NCBI RefSeq assembly: GCF_024679245.1
Contig: NC_090182.1
Coordinates: 27,383,753-27,447,752 of the forward strand
Reading direction: 5' to 3'
DNA from: Pseudorasbora parva
Taxonomy: Eukaryota > Chordata > Actinopteri > Cypriniformes > Gobionidae
DNA: 64,000 nucleotides
The notes under the pieces are model-generated. The model did not search any database. It was not told the origin of the DNA and saw nothing but the letters and a program-made list of their open reading frames with translations. Positions within the stretch are counted from its first letter, which is position 1. Every line of letters begins with the position of its first letter. Shown here one piece after another: positions 13,682 to 25,829 of this stretch. A program made the translations under genes and the position numbers.

Positions 13682-14100
13682 TTTAAAATATTTGGTTAGT
13701 TTTTGTTGGTTTAACTTAAAAAAGTAATTAACCCGGTTGCCTTAAAATTTTGAGTTTATTGAAATTAAAAATTTAAGTTGATACAATGAAGGAAATTGGT
13801 GATAAATACAAACTCAAAATATTATTGTATCTGAACCACATAAAAAACTTGATAAATAATGAAAATAGCACTATTTGGCATGTTTCACTGCGTCATCAGA
13901 ATTAAAACACACACAATTACCCAACATGCTTACAAAATATAATATTTCATATTATATTTCAAAATATAATATTTTATAATATTTCAATAAAGGCTGTCGA
14001 ATCTCAAAATGTTCATTATTAACTCAAAATTAACATTTTTAATGAACTCAAAATTTTAAGGCAACCAGGTAACTTTTTTTCTAAATAATTTTTTTCAGTG
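13679..14100. mobile_element. Non-autonomous element with subterminal inverted repeats
   Basis: Near the left end GGTTGCCTTAAAATTTTGAG and near the right end CTCAAAATTTTAAGGCAACC are perfect inverted copies. Termini are CACTTTAAAATATTT and AATAATTTTTTTCAGTG. The TA array at its left edge hides any target duplication. Similar in layout to 60173-61053. Confidence 0.75.
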
Positions 14101-14300
14101 CACTCTAAATAATGCTGGGTTGTTTTTTAACCCAAAATGCTGGGTTAAGACTGTTGGGTCATTTTTTTTTTTTGGTTTATTTGATCACATTTTATACACC
14201 ATTGGGTAGTTTCAAATTTCCAGTTGTTGGGCTAAACCTGCTGGGTCGCAATGCTTGGTTGATTCTACCCAGCTTGGTTGTTTCACGTGCTTCCCGCCTC
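14101..14300 (+). repeat. GCTGGGTT-rich element fragment
   Basis: Several copies of GCTGGGTT / AACCCA (14112-14280) directly follow the preceding element, as in the ends of a teleost MITE. Limits uncertain. Confidence 0.45.
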
Positions 14301-14604
14301 GATTCGTTTAAATTCGCTCCCAAACTGTCATTTTGAAAGGCCAAAAGCAAAAGGCAAAGCCACTGGTTGCAGATGTTTTAAGATAAGTTCATATGCTTTC
14401 ATTAATAATCATTTTAATTAGCATAATTGTATTTTTTCTTCTTCTTCGCGGCAACAATTCTTATTGCTTACATGACGTTAAGACGACAAAAGTTTTACCT
14501 CAGAATCCGATGCACGTTACTGACTCGTGTTAGTTTAGGACGATAGATTAATAAGTTTGTTTGTGATAACACGGAACCATGATCCCCTTACGAAAATTAA
14601 CCAT

Positions 14605-15952
14605 GGCTGCATTTCCCGAAACCTTCTTAACTCTACGTCATTCTTAAGTTATACCTTAAGGTATCCCTTAACGTTAATATGTGTTTCCCGAAACGAACTT
14701 AGTTAAGAATACCTTCTTTAAGTCATACTTTCGTAAGGTTGGTCTGGACCACTCTTAGCTATACCTTATCACTATTAAAAGTTAATTCCACTAGTGGCCA
14801 CCACTGTGAAAAAAAGCTTCTTTATATGTCAGTCTATCCGAATATAATTCCGAAGTTGTAATATACACCCAGTGTTCAATTAGGCTAGTTGAATAGTTTT
14901 TTTTTTTTTTTATGCAAGGATTAAAATTGTTATACGAAATTTCATAAATTTCTTTGTCATAAAATTTCATTACAAACACTAATGGTTGTTAGCTTTTTAA
15001 TGATATTATCCAAAGGTACATCAGCTGGCAAACCATTAGACAGGAAAGGCTTAGGAGCCTATTTAAAGGGAATGATTGTGGAGGGGAGTTTAGTCAAACT
15101 TTGGCAGCGAGGCAGCGAATATAATTGTGCTAAATCAAAGACGGCGCCATCCGCGGAGCCATTTAGTGTATGTGCACTATTTCATATGTGAAAACTTTAG
15201 TCCCTGGCTACCATGTCAGAAGCTGCTATTAAAAATAAATTTCGCCTACCACGACAGCAAATTCAGCAGCTTTTAGATCTTGTTGGATCAACTTTGTCGA
15301 GACAAACTGGACGGAGCTCAGCTACTAAAATCAGCTGCTGGAGGCTCTTCTCTTCTTTATTTTTTCTCCGCCATATAGTAGCAGCTGATTATATGTTTTG
15401 CGTGTTGCGTTTTTATTGAGTAGGCCATCTAATAATATAAATTAGTTATTTACACAATAATGTGATGCAGCTGCTGCATGGTCAATCATCCCTGGTTGTG
15501 GATTAAATCAAGACACTATGGAAAATATATTGTAATAATTTAAATGACGCGTGATGCTCATGAGAATGGCTCAAATGGTGGTTGAGCATGAGATTCCTGG
15601 TTCGTGCACTCATTTCAGAATTATGTAAAATTTAGGTGCAATTTTGTATGATAAATGAAAGTTCAACTATTTCTGAAGTGTTTCTTTTATAAAGAACATA
15701 ATTTTTCGCATAACACAGTGAAACAGCCCCTGCATAGAGTAAATAATCGATTCTTGAGCCATTGATAGAAGCCAATTCAGCACCGCCGCCACGAACAGCA
15801 CCCGCTTACGTCGCACTTAAGAAGGTATACCTTAAGCGACCTACTAAGGTATAGTTCGGGGAACACACCTAGAAATGGTATACCTTCAGTTAAGTTATAC
15901 CTTTAGAGTCTTCGTAGCGCGCTAAGAGACAACGTTATCGGGAAATGCAGCC
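14605..15952 (+). mobile_element. Decayed PIF/Harbinger-like DNA transposon
   Basis: Termini GGCTGCATTTCCCGA and ATCGGGAAATGCAGCC are inverted repeats. Subterminal regions both contain TTAAG/ATACCTTAAGGTAT-type palindromes. An internal ORF start at 15213 resembles Harbinger nuclease N-termini. No clear target duplication was seen. Confidence 0.6.
15213..15419 (+). pseudogene. Harbinger (HARBI1-like) transposase fragment
   Basis: The first 37 residues include FRLPRQQIQQLLDLVG and then LSRQTGRSSA, the pattern FRLPR..I..LL...L....R.GR..A seen near the N-terminus of HARBI1-like nucleases. After about residue 42 the reading loses similarity and stops at residue 68, so the catalytic DDE part is absent from this frame. 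This is a relic, judged from recalled family features. Confidence 0.45.
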
Positions 15953-15959
15953 CAAGGTT

Positions 15960-16675
15960 TTATGTAGGGATGTCACAAGTATCGGTACTTCGGGGTACCA
16001 AGTAGGCTACTGAAATTTTAAAAACGTGTAACATTATAGCATCGACTCACAAGTAGACTATATTCGGTCTCGCAGCTGCGTTCAGTCGTGTCACGCAGGG
16101 TTCCCGACTGTAGCCGAATATATACCAGTGTCTGTATATATGTAATACCATTTTAATATTACTCTTCCACCGCAGTAAAGATAGCTTGCGGTTCGATATT
16201 CAGATTTAGTTTGGCCATAAATCCCCCGTGCGCAGTCGTAGACATGCAAAATAATAGTTGTTGTCATAGTTCATGATTAGTGAATTCTAGTGATGCGGTC
16301 CTCCGGTCCGAAACTGCTTTTTTTTCACAATGACTATTCATTTTATATTGCGTATATCTCCAAAAGTTGGTCACTTAGAAGATTGAAACCAGTGTCATCT
16401 TGATCTTCTTGATTTGTGAATTTTTTCACAACAAAGCACTTGACCGTAACACGCAGACTGCGCACGGGGGATTTATGGCCAAACTAAATCTGAATATCGA
16501 ACCGCAAGCTATCTTTACTGCGGTTACTCTTCCATGTTCGAAGACGGGGGCGCGTGCTCGCGCGTACACACACGCGCGCCTCGCTGTCTTATTAGCCTCT
16601 GCGTGTCACTGAGGGCATGAGAATTTACCGTTTCATTTGAGAAAACTGTCATATCATGAACACAGACACTCAAAG
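15960..16675. repeat. Foldback element with perfect 69-bp inverted repeat
   Basis: 16169-16237 and 16456-16524 are exact reverse complements over 69 bp, separated by 218 bp. Outer limits are not resolved; AGGGATGTCACAAGTATCGG at 15966 looks like a repeat-element edge. Confidence 0.75.
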
Positions 16676-16874
16676 GTCTCAGCTACCTGTCAAAATAAAA
16701 GTTCGATTTAAACGTGAATAAATTGACAGAATATATTAGGTTTGTAGTTGTCATTGTTGCCAATTTTAACACATTTAAATGTGTGTTGTACCATTTGTCA
16801 TATATATTGTCTAGAGCTGTATTTTAGATTAGTCAGAGGCAATACATACATTTCTAATATCAAACTGCAAAATG

Positions 16875-17676
<802 letters not shown>

Positions 17677-18365
17677 AGGCTTTTGACATGGTGCTCCGTC
17701 TGGGTCGTAATTCCACCCTGACGCTGATACGGGAAGAGTTTCCCGGGTTGGGGGCCAGTGCCAGCGGAGCCGTAACACAGTTATTCCTGGACATGTCTCT
17801 CTACATCCTGGGCTCTGACGCTAATGTAAACGACATGGTCTCCACCTTCTTCTCCCGTCTTTTTCCTCTCACCTACCGCCATCTTCTTGGGAACGGGGCG
17901 GTGACAGGCATCTCGGATGAATGCCTCCGTGGGGCTTGGCGGGGAACCTCTGCATTTGGGTCGTTTCCCAAGATGATGATGACCCGGCTGTCTCGCTCGC
18001 TCCTGGCCACTCGGGTGTTTCTGCAAGCGCTGAACCTGGGCATAGAAGTGGTCAACACCACCCAGCACCTTCGGGCGGGCAGGGACTGCGGGCGCTCGCT
18101 GTTGAAGCTTTGGTACTGCCCTCACTGTCAAGGCCTGCTGGAGGCCCGCCCGTGCCGCCCACTGTGCGTCAGCACCATGGGAGCGTGTCTAGGGGGAGCG
18201 GCGGAGGTGCAGACTCACTGGAGGGCATACGTGGAGGAACTGGGGTCACTCGCCACTGCCATGAAGGGTGAGCAGGACATCGAGGCCGTGGTGCTCAGAC
18301 TGCACGTCATTATCAGACAGGCTTTCAAACAAGCTGTGGTGGCCAAAAGCAAAGTCAGCGCACAG
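17677..18365 (+). CDS. gpc3: Glypican (GPC3/GPC5 clade) large internal exon, cysteine-rich core
   Basis: Glypicans are GPI-anchored heparan-sulphate proteoglycans at the cell surface that modulate Wnt, Hedgehog, BMP and FGF signalling. The exon follows a strong polypyrimidine tract and CAG at 17674-17676 and ends at CAG|GTGAGT. It enters in phase 1 and leaves in phase 0, giving 229 full codons. Family hallmarks are SLYILGSD, ECLRGA, FLQALNLGIEVVNTTQHL and WYCPHCQGL. Seven cysteines are visible (the first at 17922; the Cys-Pro-His-Cys pair from 18117), as expected for this part of the 14-Cys glypican core. N-glycosylation sequons lie at 17709 (NST) and 18054 (NTT, the site conserved in this clade). 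SLYILGSD, ECLRGA and FGSFPK resemble GPC3, while YCPHCQGL and AMKG resemble GPC5, so the paralogue assignment is less certain than the family. The exon is GC- and Arg-rich compared with its introns. From family knowledge recalled without alignment, it corresponds to the large third exon. Confidence 0.93.
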
Positions 18366-18826
18366 GTGAGTGACACATGGTCTCAGAGAAAGGGTGAGAA
18401 TTTGAGTGCTGTAGGCGATTCCAGACATTTTGCTAACTTCAGCCATTTTTGCTAAAACTCTGTCTCCAAGATCTTAACCTCCAAAGACATGTCAGCAAAC
18501 CCAGTGTCAGCAGATGTGAATGAGTGAAATGACTCACAGGGATTTTTGATTGGCTACTTTTCTGATTGGCTCAAAACGGAGCCTAGGGCTTTCAAAATCA
18601 AAAAAGCTATCAAGATTTTTCAGGACACCTAAAAATAAAGTACATTTATAGTTATAGCCGAGCGCTTTTTTGCATAGTCAAGCTACATTGTTCATCTATC
18701 TCTCTAAAGATGGCACAATTCACAATTAACATTTCTGATTCCCTTTTAGTACTTAAAATAAAAAAATAAAATAAAAAAAGTAATGCGATTTTTATAAATA
18801 TTTTTGCAAAAGCTGTATTTACTCTT
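18366..18826 (+). other. Start of 20.6-kb intron
   Basis: Begins GTGAGT. No feature recognised before the element at 18831. Confidence 0.6.
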
Positions 18827-18830
18827 TTAA

Positions 18831-19272
18831 AGCTACACTGTGTAATTTTTTTAGTTTATTCTTAGCTAAAACACTAACAAAACACTAAAAACACACACAA
18901 AATATATGTGCTCGTTAATGTATATTTACTTCTTTCAAGTAATAAAGTATTCTCGTAAGTTTATAATATGCCATTGAAAATACATACGGGTGAGGGGTTC
19001 GAATGCCGGTCGCCATGTTGCTCCTCCATCTTGACAGTACATTAGCCAAAGAGGGACATACCCATAAATTCAAGCTTCGCCTTTCGCGTTTTAACACTCG
19101 ATGGCACCGTGTCGAATGTGAAGAGGGGGATTGCCATGTTAATCTTGGACTAAATCGGCCACTGTAGGAGTTAAAACGAAATCAGAATTGAGAGGAACCG
19201 AAACTATTATTCAGTGGATGGTCATATACCTTTCCACCGCTAGATGGGGGAAAATATCACACAGTGTAACTT
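18831..19272. mobile_element. TTAA-type MITE (AGCTACACTGTGTAA end)
   Basis: TTAA at 18827-18830 precedes AGCTACACTGTGTAATTTTT; the right end ATCACACAGTGTAACTT is followed by GTAA (3 of 4 bases). The shared ACACTGTGT is the terminal inverted repeat. An older, diverged copy. Confidence 0.65.
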
Positions 19273-21600
19273 GTAATGAGTTTTCAGTCTTTTTAGAGGC
19301 GGTGTAAACAATCCTATAATTAGCTTTTACTCTGTATTAAACAATAATACTAAACAAATAAAATCTGAAAAATCATAAAGTGCATAATGTAACATATATT
19401 TAATTACATTTTTAATTTACTTAAATTATATTGATTATTAAAATCAAAATTATTAATATTTATTTATTTATTTATTGTTTGATGTATTGTTTGTTTATTT
19501 GTTGTTATTATTATTATTATTATTATTATTTTAAATGTGTTGTTCTCCAAAAAGGATGGTTGGAGATCTGAGAATATACACATGCATTTTTCAAGTCAGT
19601 TGAAAAAGAGGTCTGGTTTCTCATATATTCAACGACTTCTGACCTGTAAAAGATGCTTTTACATCTTTAGCAGGAGAGAGAAGCAACACGCATGGAGCAC
19701 AAAGGGCTTGAATGAAGCGCGTTTGGCTCTCTAGATAAAAATATTAAAGGATGTAGTGCTGAAAGCGGTACCATGAACGACCCTGAGCGCTTGAACTGCC
19801 CTGTTGTTTTAATGCGCTGCACACTTAAAACTGTAGAAACTGCAGCATTATGTCCTGCGGTCCGGATGGAACCAAGCCGGGGTCCGCCATTTGAATACCT
19901 CACATGGTGTTGAAAAAAAAATGGGATGGGAGGTGAAAATTATATTTCAGTGTTTTTGTGTTCAGTTGCAAAACTGAAAAGAATGCAGTTTCTTGGGGAA
20001 CAAAATACTTTTGCGAGAGCATGCAAAGGTTTTGAGTGGAAAAGCATTGAGATATAATATTTCCTCACCTTCTCACATTTTTTTCCCATCACCACATGCC
20101 CTTGGGGGCTCCGTAGAAACATTTCAGTGACCACAAAAGTTGCAGTATTACAAATTAATCAGAGTAAGTTTGTTAGGATAGATGTTTATTTGTGTAAGAG
20201 TGTAATTCTCTCCACGTTTCCCTTCGTTAACCATTTCAGATGTGTTCATCTGTGCTTGCATAAGAACACTCTAAAACATTTTTACCTGAACACTTATTCC
20301 CTCGCTCTCCAGGAACCGACAAAACGTTCTCGCTGATGGCCCTTTCGTGGGGGCTGGAGGATTTTAAACAGCAATAACACACTCCAGTTGCTAGCGTATG
20401 CCATCGAGATCAGGAGGGCAAGTGCTCATGAAATATTGAATGTTAGCAATGGTGGAGCTTGTTCTTCTTTTGCATGATGGGGACGACTAAACTTTCCACT
20501 TTAACACTTTAGCATCCTGTTGGCGTAAGACACACACTCGCTTACTGCAGTGAAATGCACTCACATTATTTATCAAAGCGCCATCTCCACTCATCCCCTC
20601 CTCCGCGATGTGTAAAATACTCCACCTTCTGTTTGCCGGTACAGCGTGGGTGCGTGTAACTGTGTTTATGACTATGGTTGTGTTTGGTTCACGCAGTATT
20701 TGTGGAGATCAGAGAGGCCTTTGAAAAGAGGAATATGAACATGTTATTTATTCCTGAAGGGGTAATCGAGCTGCATGATGGAGCGCCTGTGAAGTTTTAA
20801 CAGCAGGGTCCTACAGGAACTATTAGGAACTATCATATACTTTTTAGCCATGCAACCTCACATTAAAGCTCTGCAGTGTGATGCACACTTAAAAATAACC
20901 TCACTACACATTGCCATAGGCTGTTAATATATGCCATCACACTGAATGATAATATTTTCATATCTGATGTTCAAATCTCTCTTGCATATGTCTCTGTTGC
21001 TAAATTTATGTGCTCTAGAAACGTTCAGCCAGTCCATTCTCTGGATATCTGGGAGAGATGCAATATTAAAGTCTGTGTTTACTCAGTACAGGTGTTTGTA
21101 TGTTCACCCAGACCTCCATATATATGGTAATGCGTCCTTCAGCTTAAAGTGCCATTGACACTGATGCTCGTGAAGCTGGTTCTGTACTTTATCGCTTAAT
21201 AACCGGCCAGTGCGTGTGACGGAGAGAGTGTGTCTCAAATTTGAGATCAGCACAAGCTGGGTTTCCATATTCATCACACAGACACATGCTGGATGCAAAT
21301 GTCCTAAAATATCCTTATAAAAACATCAATCGAGGTGGGTTAGATTTATTATTTATTTAGAAGACATTTACAAATTCAGGGAAATAAATAAGATCGATTT
21401 GTGAGAAATATTTCTGTCAGGATCACTATTGTCAAAGATGACTGGCAGTGAGCATACATTTTGGATTGGCGGTATCTCTTCTGGGCAAGAACTCCCTGCC
21501 CATCCATGCAGCCTAGAATGGATAAGAGCAGGGAGAGCAGCGATAATCCCCCTCAGGGTCAACAGAACAGAACCAAAGTATGCAATATCCATACATTTTC
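19273..21600 (+). other. Intronic DNA, no gene seen
   Basis: Contains a (TTA)n tract near 19502-19532 and otherwise unique AT-rich sequence. 20300-20700 is repeat-poor. No exon-like ORF. Confidence 0.45.
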
Positions 21601-21604
21601 TTAA

Positions 21605-23678
21605 AGGGGTGATGAATTGAGAAATCAACTTTCACTTGAGCCTTTGATAAATAAAAGGTCATGGTAATATAAGAATATCCTGTAAGTTTCAGAACTGAAA
21701 ACTTCTCTGTCAGTAAAAGAAAAGCTTTTATAGACCCCAGGCCCAGAAAACGAAGATGTCAAATCAATGATGTATTACAAAGGTGAAACGCCGCCTCTAT
21801 GTGTATGCTGCTTCTGTAGCCCCGCCCACCAACTCATAGAGCTAAACTGATCACATTACAGAGCAATAAACATGCAGAAGATAGCAAGATAATCGTTTGT
21901 AAACAAGACACAGGTCAACACTAGATTTTCAGACATATTGAGATTAAAACACAATTCTGATGGTGGTGGTGAGAGTAAAGGCAGAGCAGAAGACAAAGTG
22001 GTGGAAGTTGGAAAAGGAAGAGTGCTGTGTGGTTTTCAGGGAGGAGTTGAGGCAAGCTTTAGGTGGCCAGGAGGGGCTTTCAGGAAAGAAAGAGGAAAGA
22101 AGACAAGGAGACTTGGTGGTGGAATGAAGAAGTCCCGGAGAGTATCCAGAGGAAGAAGTTAGCTAGGAAGAAGTGGGACAGTGAGAGGACGGAGGAAAGT
22201 AGACAGGAATATAGGGTAATGCAGCGTGAGGTTAAGATAGAAGTGGCAAAGGCCAAACAGAAAACTTATGAGAACATGTATGCAAGGTTAGATAGTAAGG
22301 AAGGTGAGAGGGATGTGTATCGGTTGGCGAGGCAGAGGGAAAGAGATGGAAAGGATGTGCAGCAGGTTAGAGTGATTAAAGATAGAGATGGAAATGTTTT
22401 TACTGGTGACAGAATGGTGAGGGAAAGATGGAAGGAGTACTTTGAAGAACTGATGAATGAGGAAAATGACAGGGAGATGCGAGACAGCGATGTTGTATGG
22501 TTTGGAGACAGTTGCACTGAGGAAAAGACAGGAGGAAGAGCTAGAGGTATGAGAGCTGAAGATGTTGAGGTTCTCTTTGGGAGTGACAAGGATGGATAGG
22601 ATCAGTAATGAGTACATCAGAGGGGACAGCTCATGTGAGATGTTTTGGAGACAAAGTTAGAGAGGCCAGGTTGAGATGGTTTGGACATGTTCAGAGGAGG
22701 GAGAGTTAATACATTGGTAAAAGGATGCTGAAGTTAGAGCTGCCAGACAGGAGGTTAAGAGGAAGACAAAAGAGGAGGTTTATGGATGTAGTGAAGGAGG
22801 ACATGAAGGTAGTCGGACTGAGAGAAGAGGATTCAGAGGATAGAAATAGATGGAGGCAGATGATTCGCTGTAGCGACCCCTGAAGGGAACAGCCGATAGA
22901 AGAAGAAGAAGAAGCTGTGCCTTCTATATTGGATACAACAGAAAGGGTGCAGCACACTTATGTGAATAAAACATGTTTTTATATGCGTTAGTATTACATT
23001 GTTACAGATCGTATCGATTATGTGTATGTTACGTGTCTAACAGAGAATACCAGTATGCTGTCACAGGCTGGAACCCCTTATTTGTTGGTTCATTGCGATT
23101 CGAGATCAGACTCCCAGGGCTCGCAAAGCCCAATGTCCCGGGGCTATGTGTTTTTCAGATGGGCCACCAAAACGTAAGCACACCAGGCAGGCCGGTGAAT
23201 CTTAAATAGTGAAATAACATCAATTTATTGATCTCCATTGTGTTTGAAGAGTGTGTGTGTGTGGTCGCACTTATATCCACCGATTGGGCAAATCAAAAAA
23301 AACAATTTGGGGCAAAAAATTAATCAATCATGGGTGGATGAGAGATAAATCTTTGTTTGATAAATACGTTTTGAGACTGAGCCCCATCAGAGAAATATTC
23401 CAGTTGCCACTTTCAAAACAATCCCTCCCTCATGTGAACTGACGAGAGCAGAAGCTCATTAAATATGCAAATCTTATCCAATCCTAGCTGTGGCCGTTAA
23501 CTTCTAAGTCTTCAGTGCCCATCAAAACCCAGTGTTCAGGAGTGAGCCTCAAAACCAGTGTAGAAATTAGCCTATTACTTATTAGTTATGAGGTTTTTGA
23601 ATGTAAAAAAACATGCAAACGTCATAAGTTGAACTCAGATAACAGTTTTAAAGACTAAAAAGCCAGTTCATGACACCT
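21605..23678. mobile_element. TTAA-flanked element interrupted by an RTE LINE
   Basis: TTAA at 21601-21604 and 23679-23682. Termini AGGGGTGATGAATTGAG and CAGTTCATGACACCT are inverted repeats (AGGKGTSATGAAYTG). The interior 21970-22915 is LINE sequence, which accounts for much of the length. Confidence 0.8.
21970..22915 (+). pseudogene. RTE-type non-LTR retrotransposon remnant
   Basis: Coding remnants read in shifting frames. 22063-22599 gives KETWWWNEEV, ESIQRKKLARKKWDSERTEE, YRLARQRERDGKDVQQVRVI and RWKEYFEELMNEEN, the linker between endonuclease and reverse transcriptase in RTE-clade LINEs. The next recognisable part (22629-22900) is the extreme C-terminus: RLRWFGHVQRRES with a stop, then a basic GRQKRR stretch and a Cys-Ser-Asp-Pro stop. 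The reverse-transcriptase catalytic domain and the endonuclease are missing. The 3' end is a (GAA)n run at about 22899-22914, typical of RTE tails. The element is dead and sits inside the TTAA element. Confidence 0.85.
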
Positions 23679-23682
23679 TTAA

Positions 23683-25115
23683 TGACAATAATTACAACAT
23701 AATTGAAGAAATGAGTATGATTCAAGAGGAATATCAGAAAGCTCAGTCCTAAGTGAATGTGAGAGGAGCTAGGGATGGAGAAGGGTAATTAGCTCCTGAG
23801 CAACTGAATGAACCATATATATAGGAATGCAGTGATAGGTGTTGTGTTCCTGTAGGTAGATGTGGATCAGCTGACAGTCAGCTAAAGCGATCTTGACTAA
23901 CATGACCTTCCAGAACTAACGCAATGCTTGATTTGTGGCAATGATTTAACTAAATTGAAACGAGGCAACAAATTAGTACAATGTGACCATGGTTTGCCTA
24001 AAACAAAGAAAGAAATAATAAAATGTTGCCCCGATTTAACTAAAATAGGAGGCAAATGAATAAACCATGGCCTGAAGTCATAGGAACTAATTCTAATATC
24101 CAATATCTATTCTTTCAGAATGTTATATGTGGAGCTTTGTACACATAAACTATCATACATGTACAAAATAAATTCCTCAATGTGCATCAAAAAAGTCCTG
24201 TGACTTTGCCTCGATAGGTCTGGTCAGGTCAAAAATTCCTAAATTCACTGTTTGGATGGAAACATGGCTAGCGTTGAGGAAGCTGCTTTGATATTTAGTT
24301 TTGAACCGATTCCTTTGAACTGCCCAAATAAGCCAAACCTACGCTACATGCATGAATCATGTTTTTAATCAAACAAACTGATTTATGAGTTTGTATGAAA
24401 CAGGACAGAGATCAAGTTTATTGCTGTAGCAAATCCATTGTAGAATTTTGTAATGTTCCATTTCTACTTATTACAAAAGTATATTTCAGTACTTTGAAAA
24501 CAGTCGACGTGTCACACTACTGAAAACGTGTCACGGTTGTGGCGTTGATCCTTTTATCTACTCTCAAACACTTGATGGCCAGAGCACATGTGTAGGTGTG
24601 TGTGACCTTCCCACACACCGTTTCTGAATTTTGAAAGCTAAAGCTTCACAAACAGTGAAGTCCTTGGTTGAGTTCAACAACTATAGAGCTCAGCTTGAGA
24701 ATCTATCAGAAACTTCATGACATTCATGGCAGTCTTCACTCCGGTGTGTGATTACCTATGAGTTTACGCTCTTTTGCTTGCATTTTTCTTTTCAAGGGAA
24801 GAGTGCTGAAGAAATAGAATTTTGTGCTCTTTCCTTCACTCATCGTCTTTTTTTCTCCCTTCTCTGTGATCAACAGCTGTTGACCCAGATAAAAGGGAGA
24901 ATGGCCAATAATGCTTAATATGGTGTTTGGGCTTGTATGTCTGTACGTTGCCTATAAAGTGCCGTAATTTTCGTGAATGTGAATTTGATTAACGTGGTTT
25001 CAACAAGTAATGTACAACATGGTCCTGGATCAACTTCTTTATTGACAACATTCCAATCAACTAATCAGATTTGAGGGACAAGTTTCCAGTTTATGTGAAG
25101 TTTAGGCTTACAACT
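23683..25115 (+). other. Intronic DNA, no gene seen
   Basis: Unique-looking AT-rich sequence; no repeat or exon recognised. Confidence 0.4.
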
Positions 25116-25124
25116 ATGGTTAGG

Positions 25125-25641
25125 TAGCCTAGAAATCTAGACGCACCCTACCGGCAGCAAATCTAATCTGCCGCAAGTATCGTTTAGCAACTCTCCATAC
25201 CTTCTAAGCTGTAAAAACCCAACTCTGGTCAGGCCAATCACATCGTGTATAGAGTCGGTGGGCGGGGCCATAATTACGACGGCCGAGTTGCGTTTGCGTG
25301 CTTCTAGTAAACACAGAAACTGGTGAACTGCGGTCTTTCGAATCAGCTTTGACCACGACTCTGGAAGACTTGGAGTTAAGCTTTTCTCTGAGAAAAAAAC
25401 AAAGAACGGCACTGAAGTCATTCTTAAAAAGGAAGATGTGTTCAGAGTTTTGCCGACCGGATAAGGTGAAACTTTAATCTATCAACTAGCTCCGCTTCAC
25501 GTTGCTCTGGTTGGTGTAGCGCCATCCTATCGCGTGCAGAGGGAGTTTGAAAGACAACCGTTTATCCCGCCCCTCAGATTGAGCTGTCGATGGTAAGTTT
25601 CCAGACCAAACATCTTGATGTGGGTCTGACTTATTAGGCTA
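25125..25641 (+). mobile_element. Non-autonomous DNA transposon, 9-bp TSD family, copy 2
   Basis: Identical 9-mers ATGGTTAGG at 25116-25124 and 25642-25650. Termini TAGCCTAGAAATCTAGACGC and GGGTCTGACTTATTAGGCTA, imperfect inverted repeats. 517 bp. The minus-strand ORF inside also appears in the sister copies and reflects shared ancestry rather than a known protein. Confidence 0.92.
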
Positions 25642-25829
25642 ATGGTTAGGTGCTTCTACATCAGTTATTCACCAATCATTTCCCTCTGATTTTAGGGACA
25701 GATTATATGTTGGGTTAGGTTTCGGGGTAGGGTTATAAAAAATTTTTTGGACAGGAATGTTGTTCCAGGATCAACAAAATAGGGGTTGCACAGACTAGTC
25801 AACTTTAATGCTCTGCCATGGCGCTTTAA

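Noticed and set aside
17781..18131. 116-codon minus-strand ORF and the +2-frame ORF at 17921-18271
   Set aside because: Shadows of the GC-rich glypican exon; no independent similarity.
22063..22599. 178-codon ORF as a host gene
   Set aside because: Its residues match the RTE LINE linker region, and the 3' continuation is broken by frameshifts and stops.
25137..25421. 94-codon minus-strand ORF with relatives at 8756-9115 and 32715-33014
   Set aside because: Similar across copies only because all three lie in the 9-bp-TSD element; none has a known domain and lengths differ by frameshifts. It is too short for a transposase.
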